A stretch of 64,000 bases of DNA, from assembly GCA_022036555.1 (NCBI GenBank), contig CM039122.1, positions 5,262,289 to 5,326,288 of the forward strand. Direction: 5' to 3'. Each line of letters starts with the position of its first letter. Within the stretch, counting starts at the first letter, position 1. The stretch comes from Microstegium vimineum (taxonomy: Eukaryota > Streptophyta > Magnoliopsida > Poales > Poaceae). The translations under genes and the position numbers were made by a program. The notes below the pieces were generated by a model. The model was not told the origin of the DNA. It made no database searches and saw only the letters and a list, made by a program, of their open reading frames with translations. This document shows positions 12,431 through 23,945 of the stretch, in pieces.

Positions 12431-12475
12431 ATCTCCCCCTTTTTGGTAATTGATGACAACTCTACAAAAATATGG
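12431..12475 (-). other. Polypurine tract and remnant of the internal domain of the copia-type element
   Basis: On the minus strand this reads GTTGTCATCAATTACC followed by AAAAAGGGGGAGAT immediately before the LTR. It is the primer for plus-strand DNA synthesis. The internal region stops being recognisable near 12475, so gag and pol are missing. Confidence 0.75.
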
Positions 12476-12546
12476 AAATTAAGATCAAATTTGGATATTA
12501 TGCCATTTATCCTATATCCTGAACTGAAAAAATAGGATGGGGTGTC

Positions 12547-12694
12547 AAAAAAAAGTACGACAAACACCTAGCACGATTGAGGCTAAATATTCTGCGAATA
12601 TATTTATCATAAGATAATCTAAAAAAAAGTACGACGAACACCTAGCACGATTGAGGCTAAATATTCTACGAATATATTTTTCATGAGATAATCT
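12547..12694. repeat. Tandem duplication, 2 x 74 bp
   Basis: Units 12547-12620 and 12621-12694 both start with eight A followed by GTACGAC and end GATAATCT. They differ at only a handful of positions. Confidence 0.95.
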
Positions 12695-14623
12695 TTGCCC
12701 TATTATGGAACTGTATTTTTTTGGCCCATTGACATTCTATCAACAGTTACAACGGCAAGGTACCAGAGAGTAATGGAGCATAACTAAATCAGAGAACAAT
12801 AACCACCTCACCAGAGGCCATAGCAGGGCATAAGTTAGTTAGCAAATAGCAATTGTGTAGCTATGAGCTAGGAACTCACAATTAGTCCCGACCTCCCAGG
12901 GATGAACACGGAGAAGACGAACAGTGGAGCAGCAAGCATTAGTGCCCAAACCCTAGAATAGGAATCCAAGTTAATCTGGGGACAAATTAGAAAGGCAAAA
13001 CAAAATTACAATAATGGAGGAAACTGGAGTACCTCACATATAAAGCAATGGTCCTTGTAATGATATTGATGTGAATATGATTTAATCAGTATATTCAACC
13101 AGTTAAATGACATGTGCACTTCCTTTTTCTAAATTCACATCAAGAGAAACGATTAAACTTTGTGTGCCATTAGAAGGAAAGGTAGTGATAGTGCACACTG
13201 CATACCCCTCACCTGTATCAGAAATGCTATCTTCGAAGCATCAGATCATCAGCCTGCAAATTCATTTGAGCAAGAAAGGTCCCTGCAGCAATGATACGAC
13301 ACGCCGCCTAAGAGCTGCACACATCAGGAAAGAGGGAGGATAAAGAAATTTAGCAATTCACTATTTTGTGCACATACAAAACCTTAACTTTGACATTGCT
13401 TGAACAACTTAGTGAATTATAATCTAATGAAGAAGATCATGTGCCAACATGCCTATGCAAATTAACGATCATAAATTGCATTTGATTGGACAGAAGAAGT
13501 AACTATGTAAACACTTCTTAACAGTATACCTTCTCTAAAATAGCTGAATGAGAACTAAATATCTATGTCCATGTTTGAATGGACTTGTATCAGACCTGAA
13601 CCCCCCAAAAAAGTATGGGATGGGGCACAGAGGAAATTTTGAAGCCTACAATGTACACAACCAAAGGTAAATACTGTAGCAATCCATGTTTCATGATGAA
13701 ATTGGAACCTAGAAGCAAAGTGTGAGCTAATTTTGCCCTTAGGGAGCAACACTTTTTTTTGTCTTTTGTGACCTCATCTTAGTAAACATACGCCTACAAT
13801 TGTACAACAAAAGCACATATTAGTATATGAGTAATCCATGATCTTTTCATTTTACAAAAACAAATATGGAGACTACAAATAAAAAGAAGCACATTTTTTT
13901 TGGCATGACAGTCCAGTTTCAGTGAAGCACAGTTTTAGAAAAAAGTAAGAAACAAATACGAAACTAAGCACAAGGGTTGGGGGCCTGAGTGCATCGTATA
14001 TGTGAGGTAGGAATCACCAATTGATTTGTAGATGTATACTGAGTAGACGAACAACTGAATATCAGCCATCCAAATCCGAACCCTAAAAATAGGAAACAAA
14101 CTCAATTTGGGGGAATCAAAGAGGCACAACAAAATTACAAAATAATTAGAGGAAAGTGGAGCAGCTCGCGCGAGATGGCTGTCCATAATTCTTGGTACCT
14201 CGGCATCATCCACAATTGGAACCTAACAGCAGCGACGATGAAGATATCGGCGGCCAGTAGACGGCGCCTCTGCCCCAGGTCTGCCCGCGCCAATCGTGAC
14301 CACTATCGTCGGCTCTCCGTCGCAGATCGGCTCACGCAGCCGCCGCCGGAGATTTCGCGACATTCGTGTGCGGCGCCGTGGAAGATCGGCTCGCGCAGCC
14401 ACCGCCGGAGACGGACACGGCATTCATGTACGGCGCAGATGGGGAAGAGGAATAGGCCAAGGATCCCTGCGCGTAGGCTGAGGCAAGGCCCGACATCACA
14501 TGTGCGTGCGCCACGGGCGAGAGAGAGGAGGGCCGAAGGGGGAGGAAGCGAGGCGGGGATGTCGAGTTGCGTCGCTGAAGGGATTTGTTTTTTGCTTTTT
14601 TGCTTTGACGGAGGCTGGAAGAG
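12695..14623. other. Uncharacterised intergenic region with a direct duplication
   Basis: A block of about 100 bp at 12945-13037 (ACCCTAGAATAGG ... CAAAACAAAATTACAA ... GGAG) recurs diverged at 14077-14168 in the same orientation. The right part (14170-14610) is GC-rich and could be an old gene or transposon fragment, but no protein family was recognised on either strand. It is the target of the solo LTR at 14624. Confidence 0.5.
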
Positions 14624-17600
14624 TGTCACACCCAATTTCAAGGACGAAATAGGATGCATAACATTATGTGTGCCCAGAAATAATCCACACATAAGTTCAT
14701 AAATTACGAAGTACCATCACAGAGTTTAGTACATAACGAACATAAATCCATTACAAGAATAAGTAAAACAAACGGAAGATACAACTAGCTTTTAAGGCTC
14801 CATCTCACAGGGAAGGTCAACTGGTTGACCAAGCCTAGAAATCTTCAGGGAACTCTTCATAGCCTCCTGCTTCTGTTACCCATCCGGGATTTTTATCCAA
14901 AATTGAAAAGAAAACAAGCGTGAGTACACTCGTACTCAGCAGTATAACATGGGGTTATGAAGCTCAAAAGGCTGACACTGGCTTACTGCATTTAGCACTT
15001 TTAGTTGGTCAAAGTTTTATTAACAAGTATCATCAGGTTATGCTTAAGCCCCAAATGATCCCACTTATACCACTGCCAAAGTTTTAAGGAATCATAAACA
15101 TCATCATTATAGAGGAGACAACAGGAACATAAAGGTTGGTCAAGTTAATTAATTAAACCGTCAGTTTTCCGGGTCGCTCGTGACCGTGAGCACGGCTGAT
15201 ATATCAGTTTTAACACTCTGCAGAGGTTGTGCATCTTTACCCGTGAGTCGTGATGTCCCGAATGCCCGGGTTAATTACTCCCATAACACTGCCAAGGTGA
15301 GCGGGCGGGGTTCACTATGAAACTTTTCATAGTATCTCGTCTAACAAGATTAGGGCCGCTAGGATTGGCAAGGGGCGATAGAGCTCCCCTTCCGAGTAGC
15401 ATAAAGACCCGCAGCCTACGCTCAAACTCGGACAGAGGTCGCACTATAACCAGCTCGGCAAGAGCCTAATGCGCCCTTTCGGATAACCGCTAACGAGCTA
15501 CAAAAGAGCCTACTAATAAGTTAAAGCCAGAGCCATGTAGCTCCCACGGTAGCACTGTCAGTCCCAGCTTTTACCAACAGTGAGTTATTAAAAGAGTTAT
15601 GTTCCAATTGCCATAACAGGATCACCAATTCATTCAAAGCTTTATAACATTTGGCAGGGATCAAGTATTCATTTATATAGCACTAGCCATCTACCCATAT
15701 GCATATCCCATAGGAAACAAGGTAAAGGGTTTCAATTCTAGGGAATTAAACTACGGGTATCAAATTGAACACATGCACATGAAATCATAATTATGGTGAA
15801 TAGGATAACAAGGAAAGTCTCATGCTATACTTGCCTTGGTTCTCAAAGTCCTGCTGGTCAAAACACTCCTGATCAAAGAACTCTTGATCACCAACAAACT
15901 CCTCACTGCCTGAACTCGATCACGACATTGCAACAACACGCATTCCGATTGCATACATACAAAGCAAACAAGACTAATATTAGAACAGTACACCAACAAC
16001 AACAAATAGAGTTAAAAGGTTTATAAAAAGATACTACGCATTGCTACGATCATTTCAACACGAATTTCACGAAAATCGGATTTAAAACGCAAAAGATATG
16101 AATTTAACTGGTTCTCTAGGAGCATTTTTAGTATTTGAATTATCCTTGAATTTAAATAATTCAAACATGAACAACAGATGGTTTAACATGTAGAGAATTT
16201 CATTACGAATCTAACGCAACTTGAATCGTCCAAATCGGAGTTAAAATAAAGTTTTTATAAACCAATTAAGGCAGTGGCAATTCTGTAAAAAGCAATTTCC
16301 ATTTAATTACCGGAATTAAACCAGACCGCTCGGAAATACGTTTTGAAACAGAGAAAGCGTAAACGCACTAATGCGCCAGGGCAGAGGCGCGGGCCAGCAG
16401 ATCTGCCACGCGGCGACTCGGGGTTGGCGCGGTGCACCGCACAGTGCGTGCACCCGCTGACCCAGCGCAGACCCGAGAGTCCACGGGTCCACGGTGGACC
16501 GGGGAGCGTACCCCTTCGGGGGATCTAATCCTGGCCGCAGATCGGTAAATGGGCGGCTCAGAACAGATCGGAGGGAGAGAGAGGGGAGAGAGGCGTCCGG
16601 AGCCGAGAACGGGCGCGGCGGCGCCATGGCCTCAGAGGGCCGAGCTCGCCGGAGAACCATCCGAAAAACATTCCCGTCCCTCTCAGTTTCAACCGGGAGC
16701 ACCGGAGTGTTCCTCGTGCTAGCGCGGATTCAAAGAGGTGCTCGGGCGAGACCGGGGACGGCCGGAGCATGGCGCGCACGGCGGCGCCATGGCCGGGGTC
16801 ATTCTGTGTGTGCGGGTGTGGTTAGCCACGGGGCTAGAAGCCGAATTGAGAGCACTGGGAGACGCGGCGTGCTCGTGCGAGTGCAACAGAGGGCTCAATT
16901 GGAGCGGCGGTTTGCCGGAACAGGGAGGTCCGCAGCGGCGCCATGATCGACATGGATCGGTGTACGCGGCCGAGACGTTACAGTGCGTTAGAGACCAAAA
17001 TGAGGACATAGGGACGTGCGGTGTGTCTGTGCGGTGCTAGTGAGGTACTCGGACGAGATGGTGTGCGGCCGAGGTGCGTTGCCCGCGGCGGCGCCATTGA
17101 CGGCGGCACGGGACGCACGCGGCCAGTGCCACAAGGGCCATAATTCACCGAAATAAATGCTCAGGGAGGGAGAGGGGATGAAGGCGAAGCTCACCAAGCC
17201 GGATTGGAGGGCAGAGAGGGCTCGGTGTGGCGTGGAACGGCGGTCGGCGTCGCGGCGGTCTGAGAGCTCGCGTCCGCGGCGTCGAGCGTTCTGCGCCCAC
17301 CGAAGAGATGACAGAGAGAAGGATTAGGCTACGGAGATTCGCGGGGAGTTCGCGGTTACGAAACGGAGCTTACCGAGACGGATTGCGGCTCCGGCGCGGT
17401 TTCTTTGCGACAACAGCGGAGGCGGCTCGGGGAGTTCAGATGGGAAAGGGGGAGAGCAGGGGCGCGGCATTCCGCTTTATAGCGCCGAGCAGAGCGTGCG
17501 GGACGCGCGGTGCCGTTGCGGCATCGAGGGCGAGGTGCGGGGAAGTGGGAGCGGGGCACGCGCGGACGGTTTTCGGACTCGACGTGCTCATCCACGCGCA

Positions 17601-18167
17601 CGCGGCCGAACTGAGCGGAGGGGAGTTGGGGAAGAAAGCGCCGGCAGCTGGGCCCGATTGATCAGAGAGAGAAAGGGAGAGAGGAAACGGTTGAGGCGGC
17701 CTGACAGCTGGGGCCAGACAGCAGCAAGAGAGAGAGGGTGAGGGAGAGGGAGATCGGCGCCGACATGTGGACCCCGGTTGTCAGCGAGTCAGAGGGAGAG
17801 AGGGAAGTGTGGGCCGGCCTGCTAGATGGGCTTCGGCCTTTTTAGTTGGGCCGCCCTCGAGAGAAAGAGGGAGAGAGGGTGTTGAGCTAGGTTTCAGGAA
17901 GTGAGAAAGATCAGGCCCTCTTCCTTTTTATTTTCTTTTTCCAAATTCAAATTCCAAACAATTTTGAATCCATTTGAAAATTGAGTTTTGCAAATTCAAT
18001 CAATCAAAGAAATTTATGCAACTGCATGAATGCACATTCATGTTACTAAACTAAAATTTATTTTATTTCTAAGAATTTTATTATCCCACTAAATGAAATG
18101 CTCACATAATCCTTTAATAAATTATTTTTCTATTATTTGAAATTCAAACCAAATTTTGAGTGTTACA
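14624..18167 (-). mobile_element. Solo LTR, Ty3/gypsy type (copy B)
   Basis: The element runs from TGTCACACCC to GAGTGTTACA (3,544 bp), with TG/CA ends and near-identical 5-bp flanks AAGAG (14619-14623) and AAGAT (18168-18172), one mismatch. There is no internal retroviral-type coding region and no second LTR. It shares internal blocks with 7316-10087 and 37043-40939. TGTCACACCC...GTGTTACA ends are familiar from Tekay/Del-type chromoviruses of grasses. The GC-rich part at 16360-17750 gives several long chance frames. Confidence 0.75.
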
Positions 18168-19238
18168 AAGATGATGGATTTTTAACGCTGGGAGATGAGA
18201 GGGGCCACATAAACAGAGAGAGGGCCCACTTGAACCGTAATTAGAGGCTCTCACAGGCCTCTAGTTTATCCGTGGTTGAAGAGTATCTTTATGCTAGCTT
18301 ATACCTTTTTCAATCATTCAAACTCAAGACGAAGCAAGTAGTAAGTTATAGTAGTGAAAGTTTAATTAGTGTTAATTAGATTTAGTCTCATATTGATAAT
18401 TGATGGTGTCGGAGCACAAATATAAAGTAGGAACAGTCTCACCTATTAAGGCTAGTCTGTTGGGGTTGAGTTAGCTCTAAAGTCTTCCTATATATTACAT
18501 CTTGCGGTAGGCCGGCGTCTAGGAGACGCCAACTCGTGGATATAGCGAGTGAGTCCGCATTTATTGTGCACTCTAGTAATTAGGATGATTATTGCTTCAA
18601 CTAACCCTATAAAACGTCAGAGTCTATTTGTCATTTTCAACATTCATGTCTTGACTTGAAGAAGTATATATAAACGATTTATTTATATTTAGGAACCTAG
18701 GAAATATAAATGTCTCATTAGAGAGACGAGAGACCTCATCCTATCCAATCCAATCATCCCATTTATTTATCTCAGCAGGAAGGACTAGCAGTATACTACT
18801 ACTAGTACATCGCTTGTTTTGGCACTCCCTGTGAGAAGAAGTGCCACCGGACTGTTTGACAGTCCATGTGAACAGTGCCATTTCTGGGTTATTAGCTGCT
18901 GCAATTGATTTCCCTGGATTCAGCGGGTGACAATTGTACAGCCCCAGTACGTACGGGCATGCACCCCCAGCAGTCACACACACACACACACACGCACCTA
19001 TAGCTAGAGCACTAGAATCACACACTGTTCATTGACACAACAAATGGAACGGAAAGGAGACCACACGCAGTACATGTGCAGTAATGAGAGTTAAAGAAGA
19101 GGGTGGCCTGGTACTGCTACGTACGTACTGCGATTGGATCGGCCATTGCCCATTGCATTTGCATCGATCGCCGTCGACGTAGCTAGCTGCTGGTACAGTT
19201 AGGTGACGTCGTGCCTATCCCTCCATCCAGGGATCTCA
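18168..19238. other. Intergenic, no gene recognised
   Basis: The sequence is mostly of low information content. It includes a CA run at about 18977-18994. No protein family, MITE or RNA was recognised. Confidence 0.5.
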
Positions 19239-19656
19239 ATGAAAAGGATCCACTGATCTATGCATCCAGCACAGCAAGAAACCCTAGCATGACATCCTCG
19301 ATCAAGGGCTTGTTTGGTTTGCTTCTAGCCATCAGAGCTGCTTGGTCTTGGGTCTTAAATGCACGCTCATCCAACATGCCTTGAAAACCAGGCACTTCTA
19401 GCTAGCCTTTGTTTAGATGCGTTTAAAATTCTAAAACTTCACTAGATTTCCTGTTATATTGAACCTTTGACACATGCATGGAACATTAAATATATGTTAA
19501 AAATAACTAATTATATGATTTATTTGTAATTTATAAGATGAATCTTTTGAACCTAGTTAATCTATGATTAGACAATAATTGCTAAATACAAACGAAAGTG
19601 CTACAGTTTCAAATTCCAAAAGATTTTGCATCTAAACAAGGGGCTAGCTCTGGACT
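19239..19656 (+). repeat. Host segment, copy 2 of the local duplication, split by a MITE
   Basis: 19239-19405 plus 19648-19656 align with 3228-3411 (about 90 percent identity, two small deletions of about 5-6 bp). The interruption is the 237-bp MITE at 19406-19642 plus one copy of its 5-bp target duplication. Confidence 0.85.
19406..19642. mobile_element. MITE with CCTTGTTTAGATGC-type termini
   Basis: The left end is CCTTTGTTTAGATGC and the right end is GCATCTAAACAAGG. It is flanked by GCTAG at 19401-19405 and 19643-19647. The duplicate segment at 3391-3410 shows the site with a single GCTAG, so the borders are verified by an empty site. The same family occurs at 61488-61737. Confidence 0.9.
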
Positions 19657-20498
19657 AGAGCACATATCTAAATATATATTATGTTTAGATACGTAATAAA
19701 AGCTATGAATCCAGAAATACCAAAACATCTTAGGAAAATGATTTACAACCTACTCGATCGGTATGGGCTATGACACGTACCCTTGAATTTTGAGGTATAG
19801 CTGGAGACCTACCCTTGAATTTTGAGGTATAGCCGGCTCATGCCTACAACTCAAGACCGGGCGTTGCATGCATGCAACTCTCGATCATCGATGATATCTA
19901 ACCATCCTGTGGTGGTCGAGTGTAGAGTATCCCCACTCTACACCTTCCGTGCCCTGCAAATTAAACGAATTGGCGCTGTCTCACCATTGCCAATGCAAGG
20001 AAACAAAAGAGAAGACAACTACACTTTTGCTGACTCTTGGGTTTGGATTTATACACAATATAGTTTCACACAAAGAAGAATCTAGCCCTTTTTCTCCAAA
20101 GTGTGTGTGTGGTCGTGAGAGAAAGATAGATAATAAGACTTAAAAGAGGGAGGGAGGGACCATTTCCCATTAGGTACCACCCACATGAGCAATTTATTTA
20201 TATACATTGGTCCTAGCTAGCTGCTAGCTCCACGGCGCTGTACTGTGCGTGCATGGATATATGTGAGCAGATAGGCACAATTCATGACCAAATTTTACTG
20301 CATGCATGCATATGTGATATGACCATCATGCATGCAAGCCTTTTTTTTCAAATTCTTCGCATGCTTTGCAGCTTATTTTTGGTTGGTACATATATGTATA
20401 TATACTGCTTCACCATTCTCAGATCTGTGCAATCCCAGGTGGTGTTAATTTACCACTCCTTGAATTTTTGGCAACTGAGATTGTGTGGTAGTTGGGTT
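19657..20498. other. Intergenic, no gene recognised
   Basis: AT-rich sequence. A short direct repeat (CCTTGAATTTTGAGGTATAG, about 19781 and 19812) is the only structure noted. Confidence 0.5.
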
Positions 20499-20683
20499 CA
20501 CTATCAAAATCTAAAACTTCTTCTAGTGAGGTGGAGTTCTCCTAGTGTTTTTGGTATTCAAAATTTAGTATAAATTTTCCCTACTAAATATCTCTTAGTG
20601 GGATTCCCATATGTCATGACTAGTGGTAGTGTTTTCCTATATTAATTAAAAACACTAGGAGAAGTTCACCATTCTAGTAGTGG
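20499..20683 (+). mobile_element. MITE, family X copy 1
   Basis: About 185 bp with imperfect inverted ends. The inner parts TTCTCCTAGTGTTTTT and AAAAACACTAGGAGAA are perfect inverted repeats, and the outer parts are CACTATCAAAAT and AGAATGG-type CTAGTAGTGG. It is alignable over its whole length with 22797-22996 in the opposite orientation. The target duplication is unclear. Confidence 0.65.
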
Positions 20684-20764
20684 TTGCCCTAATGCCTAAC
20701 ATTTTCCCTGTTGTACATAGTGAGCTACTCCCTCCATTATATATATTCTGCAATAAGTATTTGT

Positions 20765-20766
<2 letters not shown>

Positions 20767-20833
<67 letters not shown>
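20767..20833. repeat. (AT)n microsatellite, about 33 units
   Basis: Uninterrupted AT dinucleotides over 67 bp. Confidence 0.99.
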
Positions 20834-20836
<3 letters not shown>

Positions 20837-20963
20837 GCACATTATGAGGACACCGTACCGATCAAGGGACTGTTGTCTAAAAAACAAGTGACATGGTTAT
20901 CCATAATCGTAATAAATAATTTGATGATGTACAACTACTTATCTTCTTTCTTAGCATTTATTA

Positions 20964-21097
20964 GGGCATGTTTAGTGTGCTCCTGCTAGCTAGGTACCAC
21001 TTGGCCTAGGCACTATAGGCAGCACTGATTTCAAATGGCTAGGGTTGTGAACGCTGCATGGACAAGCCAGGGTATGTATATGTAACCAAACATGCCG
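20964..21097. mobile_element. Tourist-like MITE, TSD TTA
   Basis: 134 bp from GGGCATGTTTAGTG to AACCAAACATGCCG, flanked by TTA at 20961-20963 and 21098-21100. TIR and TSD are those of PIF/Harbinger-derived MITEs. Confidence 0.6.
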
Positions 21098-21100
21098 TTA

Positions 21101-21645
21101 ACTAGGGTGGAGAGTGAAAAAAACATATAAAAAACTACACTTTTGAAGTTTTGATAGTTTAATTGAATAAAAAAATATCAAATTTACTTTCCTTAAAGGT
21201 TTGGTAAATATCGTAGAACGGATGGAGAGTAATTTGGAGAGTACTCTCTCCCTTTATTCTTGGAACGAAGGCATCAAACGGTCCAAAAGATTAAAATGTC
21301 CAAATCTTTGACTGATACTTAGTTTAACAATTTATAGATAATACCATACGAATTTTTGGTATCACCAGTGGATTTTCATTCAACTTATTTTCCGTATATG
21401 ACATCAATTTCAGATCAATAATATTGTGCCTCTTGCATTTTTAAAAAAAATCAAGGAGAATATATAAATAATAATCTAAGGCAGGGTTTACTAGCCGTTA
21501 AGCTTTGTACAAATGTCTTTAATCCCCTATATGTATGCCTTAATCATGCTAACAAAATGCATGCATGCACACCATAACTTACAAGGAATAGTGCAAATAA
21601 AAAACATCACAAAACCTAGTTGTTCATGACTATAAGCAGTTGTTC
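21101..21645. other. AT-rich intergenic sequence
   Basis: Possibly includes a degenerate MITE near 21252-21480 (ACTCTCTCCCTTTATTCTTGG start), but the other end was not resolved. No gene. Confidence 0.4.
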
Positions 21646-21938
21646 AAAAAAAAAACTTGACCCGCGGGGGTAAGACAACCCCGGGCATTGCGCTTAAGTT
21701 GAAGAAACCTTCTCACGTAGGTCGAGAAAAATCCCCGAACCCCCGTCCCACCCTGACACAGGGGACCGTAGCCCGTGTGAGACTGGATTGGCCCTAAATA
21801 CCTGTGCTTTGGCCGTGGGACAGACGAGGGGATTTTTTTTAACCACAGCATAAATACCTGAAAATTTGCTCTCCTGGGAGCCGAACCCAGGACCTGTGGA
21901 GTGCCATCGAGGAGCTCTAACCGACTAGGCTAGAGGCT
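21646..21938 (-). mobile_element. tRNA-derived SINE
   Basis: On the minus strand an A-box-like TAGCCTAGTCGG (plus 21921-21932) and a B-box GGTTCGGCTCC (plus 21877-21887) are spaced as in a tRNA promoter. A tRNA-unrelated body follows, ending in a homopolymer (T run on the minus strand, plus 21646-21655). The head resembles Poaceae SINE families. The pol III boxes would drive transcription from the right. The acceptor stem does not fold as a tRNA, so it is not a functional tRNA gene. Confidence 0.7.
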
Positions 21939-22796
21939 ATGTAGCTTTGCTGATTGTCACAATCAGCACATGCATGCTTCCTGAGCCTCTGCCTTCCCAT
22001 ATATGCTTTTGCACCTTTGTGTGTACAAGTGTGTTCTCTTCTGCAGCTCTGCCGTGTGGTACCAAAAAATGGTTAAAACAAAAACTCTGACCTAATAATT
22101 TGCACACTACTCCTGTAGGAGTATTGTATATACTCCAATGCAATATGGCTTGGCTCTGCTGTCACCATCTGAGGATTAAATAAGGTTGCCGGGCATTAAT
22201 GAGCACCAGGACCAGCAGACCATTTCCCCCCTCTCTCCTTAATCTGCGCTCTAATAGTCAATTTCTCTGAACATTCGAGGACCAACCAACTAATCCATGA
22301 CGACTGCACAGAAATTTGTGCAGATGGACAAATTGTCCTTGCAATGAGCTAGGTACAGGTACCACTACCACGACGAGGATGACCTGCTTTTTTTTCAGCA
22401 CAGTTTTTTGCCTGTGCGCAGCAGCACGTACGTACCTAGCTAGCTGATCCACAACACGTATACAGTATACTCCGCATGCAGTAACCACAAGCAACAAATG
22501 CTTGCATGCATGCATTGCATGGCCGTACGTACACGCCGCATGCAGGGCCTACTACTATGCATAAATTGTTGTCAGGAAATATATAATACTGCTATAATAA
22601 TGCATGCATATATAATGGATCGCAGCAGCCGTTTGATCTCAGCCGATCCGAGAGTACGTAGTGTGACCTGCGCGGCGCAACTGCCGTAGCTCAGCTTGCG
22701 TTGGTAGTTATTTGTTACGGTAGAATTTGTCTGTTCAAGTCCTTAAGTATGGATTGTGGATTTATTTCTTTGAATTTAATTCTTCGTGTGACAGAT
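21939..22796. other. Intergenic, no gene recognised
   Basis: Rich in GCATGC and CGTACGTAC motifs. No element borders or protein similarity were recognised. Confidence 0.5.
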
Positions 22797-22996
22797 CACT
22801 ACTAAAATGGTAGAGTTCTTCATTCTAGTGTTTTTATGTAGCAATATAAAATACTATCATTATTAGTCATAGCTAGTATATAAAAATACTCACTAGCAAG
22901 GAGATATTTAGTAGGAAACGTTTAAACTAAATTTTAAATGCTAAAACATTAGGAGGACTCCATATTACTAGGAGAAGTTGAAAATTCTGATTGTGG
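22797..22996 (-). mobile_element. MITE, family X copy 2 (opposite orientation to copy 1)
   Basis: About 200 bp from CACTACTAAAATGG to TTCTGATTGTGG. Its reverse complement aligns with 20499-20683 through shared blocks such as TACTAAATATCTC and AAAACACTAG. Confidence 0.6.
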
Positions 22997-23187
22997 ATGG
23001 TGTATGTTCATAATCTTTGTGTGCGTGAGTATGGCCAATAATATGTTTGAGATACATAATGCATGATGCATATGTAGGGTGGTTTTAATTACGATGGAGA
23101 GTCGACTAGATGGTCGTCGTCAGCATTTAATTTGCAATAAAACACCTTATGTGGGTCTCTCAAAGTTCAATTCAAGTTGCAATTTGT

Positions 23188-23192
<5 letters not shown>

Positions 23193-23228
<36 letters not shown>
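23193..23228. repeat. (AT)n microsatellite, 18 units
   Basis: Uninterrupted AT dinucleotides over 36 bp. Confidence 0.98.
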
Positions 23229-23230
<2 letters not shown>

Positions 23231-23945
23231 CAACAAATTAAAGTATTCACTGGAACGATCCATGCATCCAAATGCAATGCAATAATGCATGGATGATGAT
23301 GGCATAAGCTTATAGAGGAATGAACCTACAAAGGCCTTTCCATGTGTGTGGGGATTGTTTGTTCTCCTTGTTTGCGAGCAGGGGTATATGTAGGGCACAA
23401 AACGAGGGACGGAGGCGTCGGTCGGTCAGGTCGCTCTCCGATGGGAATCGAATTGTCCAAAAAAGCTATAACTACTCCTGCATGCTCAACCCAGCTGCAT
23501 CGTGTGCGCGTACGTCCCAGACGGCGAGATGCTTTCTTGGCATTGCCATCGCCATGTGACGACTATGCGAGAGATCCAGAGCTGAGAGCTGGGAAACTCG
23601 ATCTCTGCCTACAATGGCGTTCAAAAGCAACTGCTTATTCCTCGGCTTTCTCATCGATCTTTGGCTTGCTTCTGCATGCGGTTCGGCTTCTGGTGGTCCA
23701 TTCTGATAGATATATCTACTACCCCTGCGCAGAATTAGTCCCTTCGTTCAGACGCAGTTTAATTGTACGTACGTGCTCAACAATGATCGCAGTTTGACTC
23801 TGTTCAACAATGATCTTTTTGTATACTACATATATACAAATATTTGGGCGTTACTCCCGGGCGCGCGTGGACGGGTCGATCGGGTGGAACGGGCCGCACG
23901 CTTTCTCCTCTCTTCCGCACGCCTGCTCCTCTTCCTCTAGCACTA
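23229..23945. other. Intergenic, no gene recognised
   Basis: Contains a 151-codon open frame (23342-23797) with no family similarity, no ATG start and no splice or promoter context. Treated as chance. Confidence 0.5.

Noticed and set aside
16316..17741. Several long GC-rich frames on both strands
   Set aside because: They lie inside a solo LTR, overlap each other, and show no family similarity.
20655..20989. Frames encoding alternating Tyr-Ile
   Set aside because: A direct product of the (AT)n microsatellite. The same applies to 23147-23398 and 36301-36741.
21877..21932. tRNA gene
   Set aside because: A and B boxes are present, but the sequence does not close an acceptor stem and is followed by a SINE body and tail.
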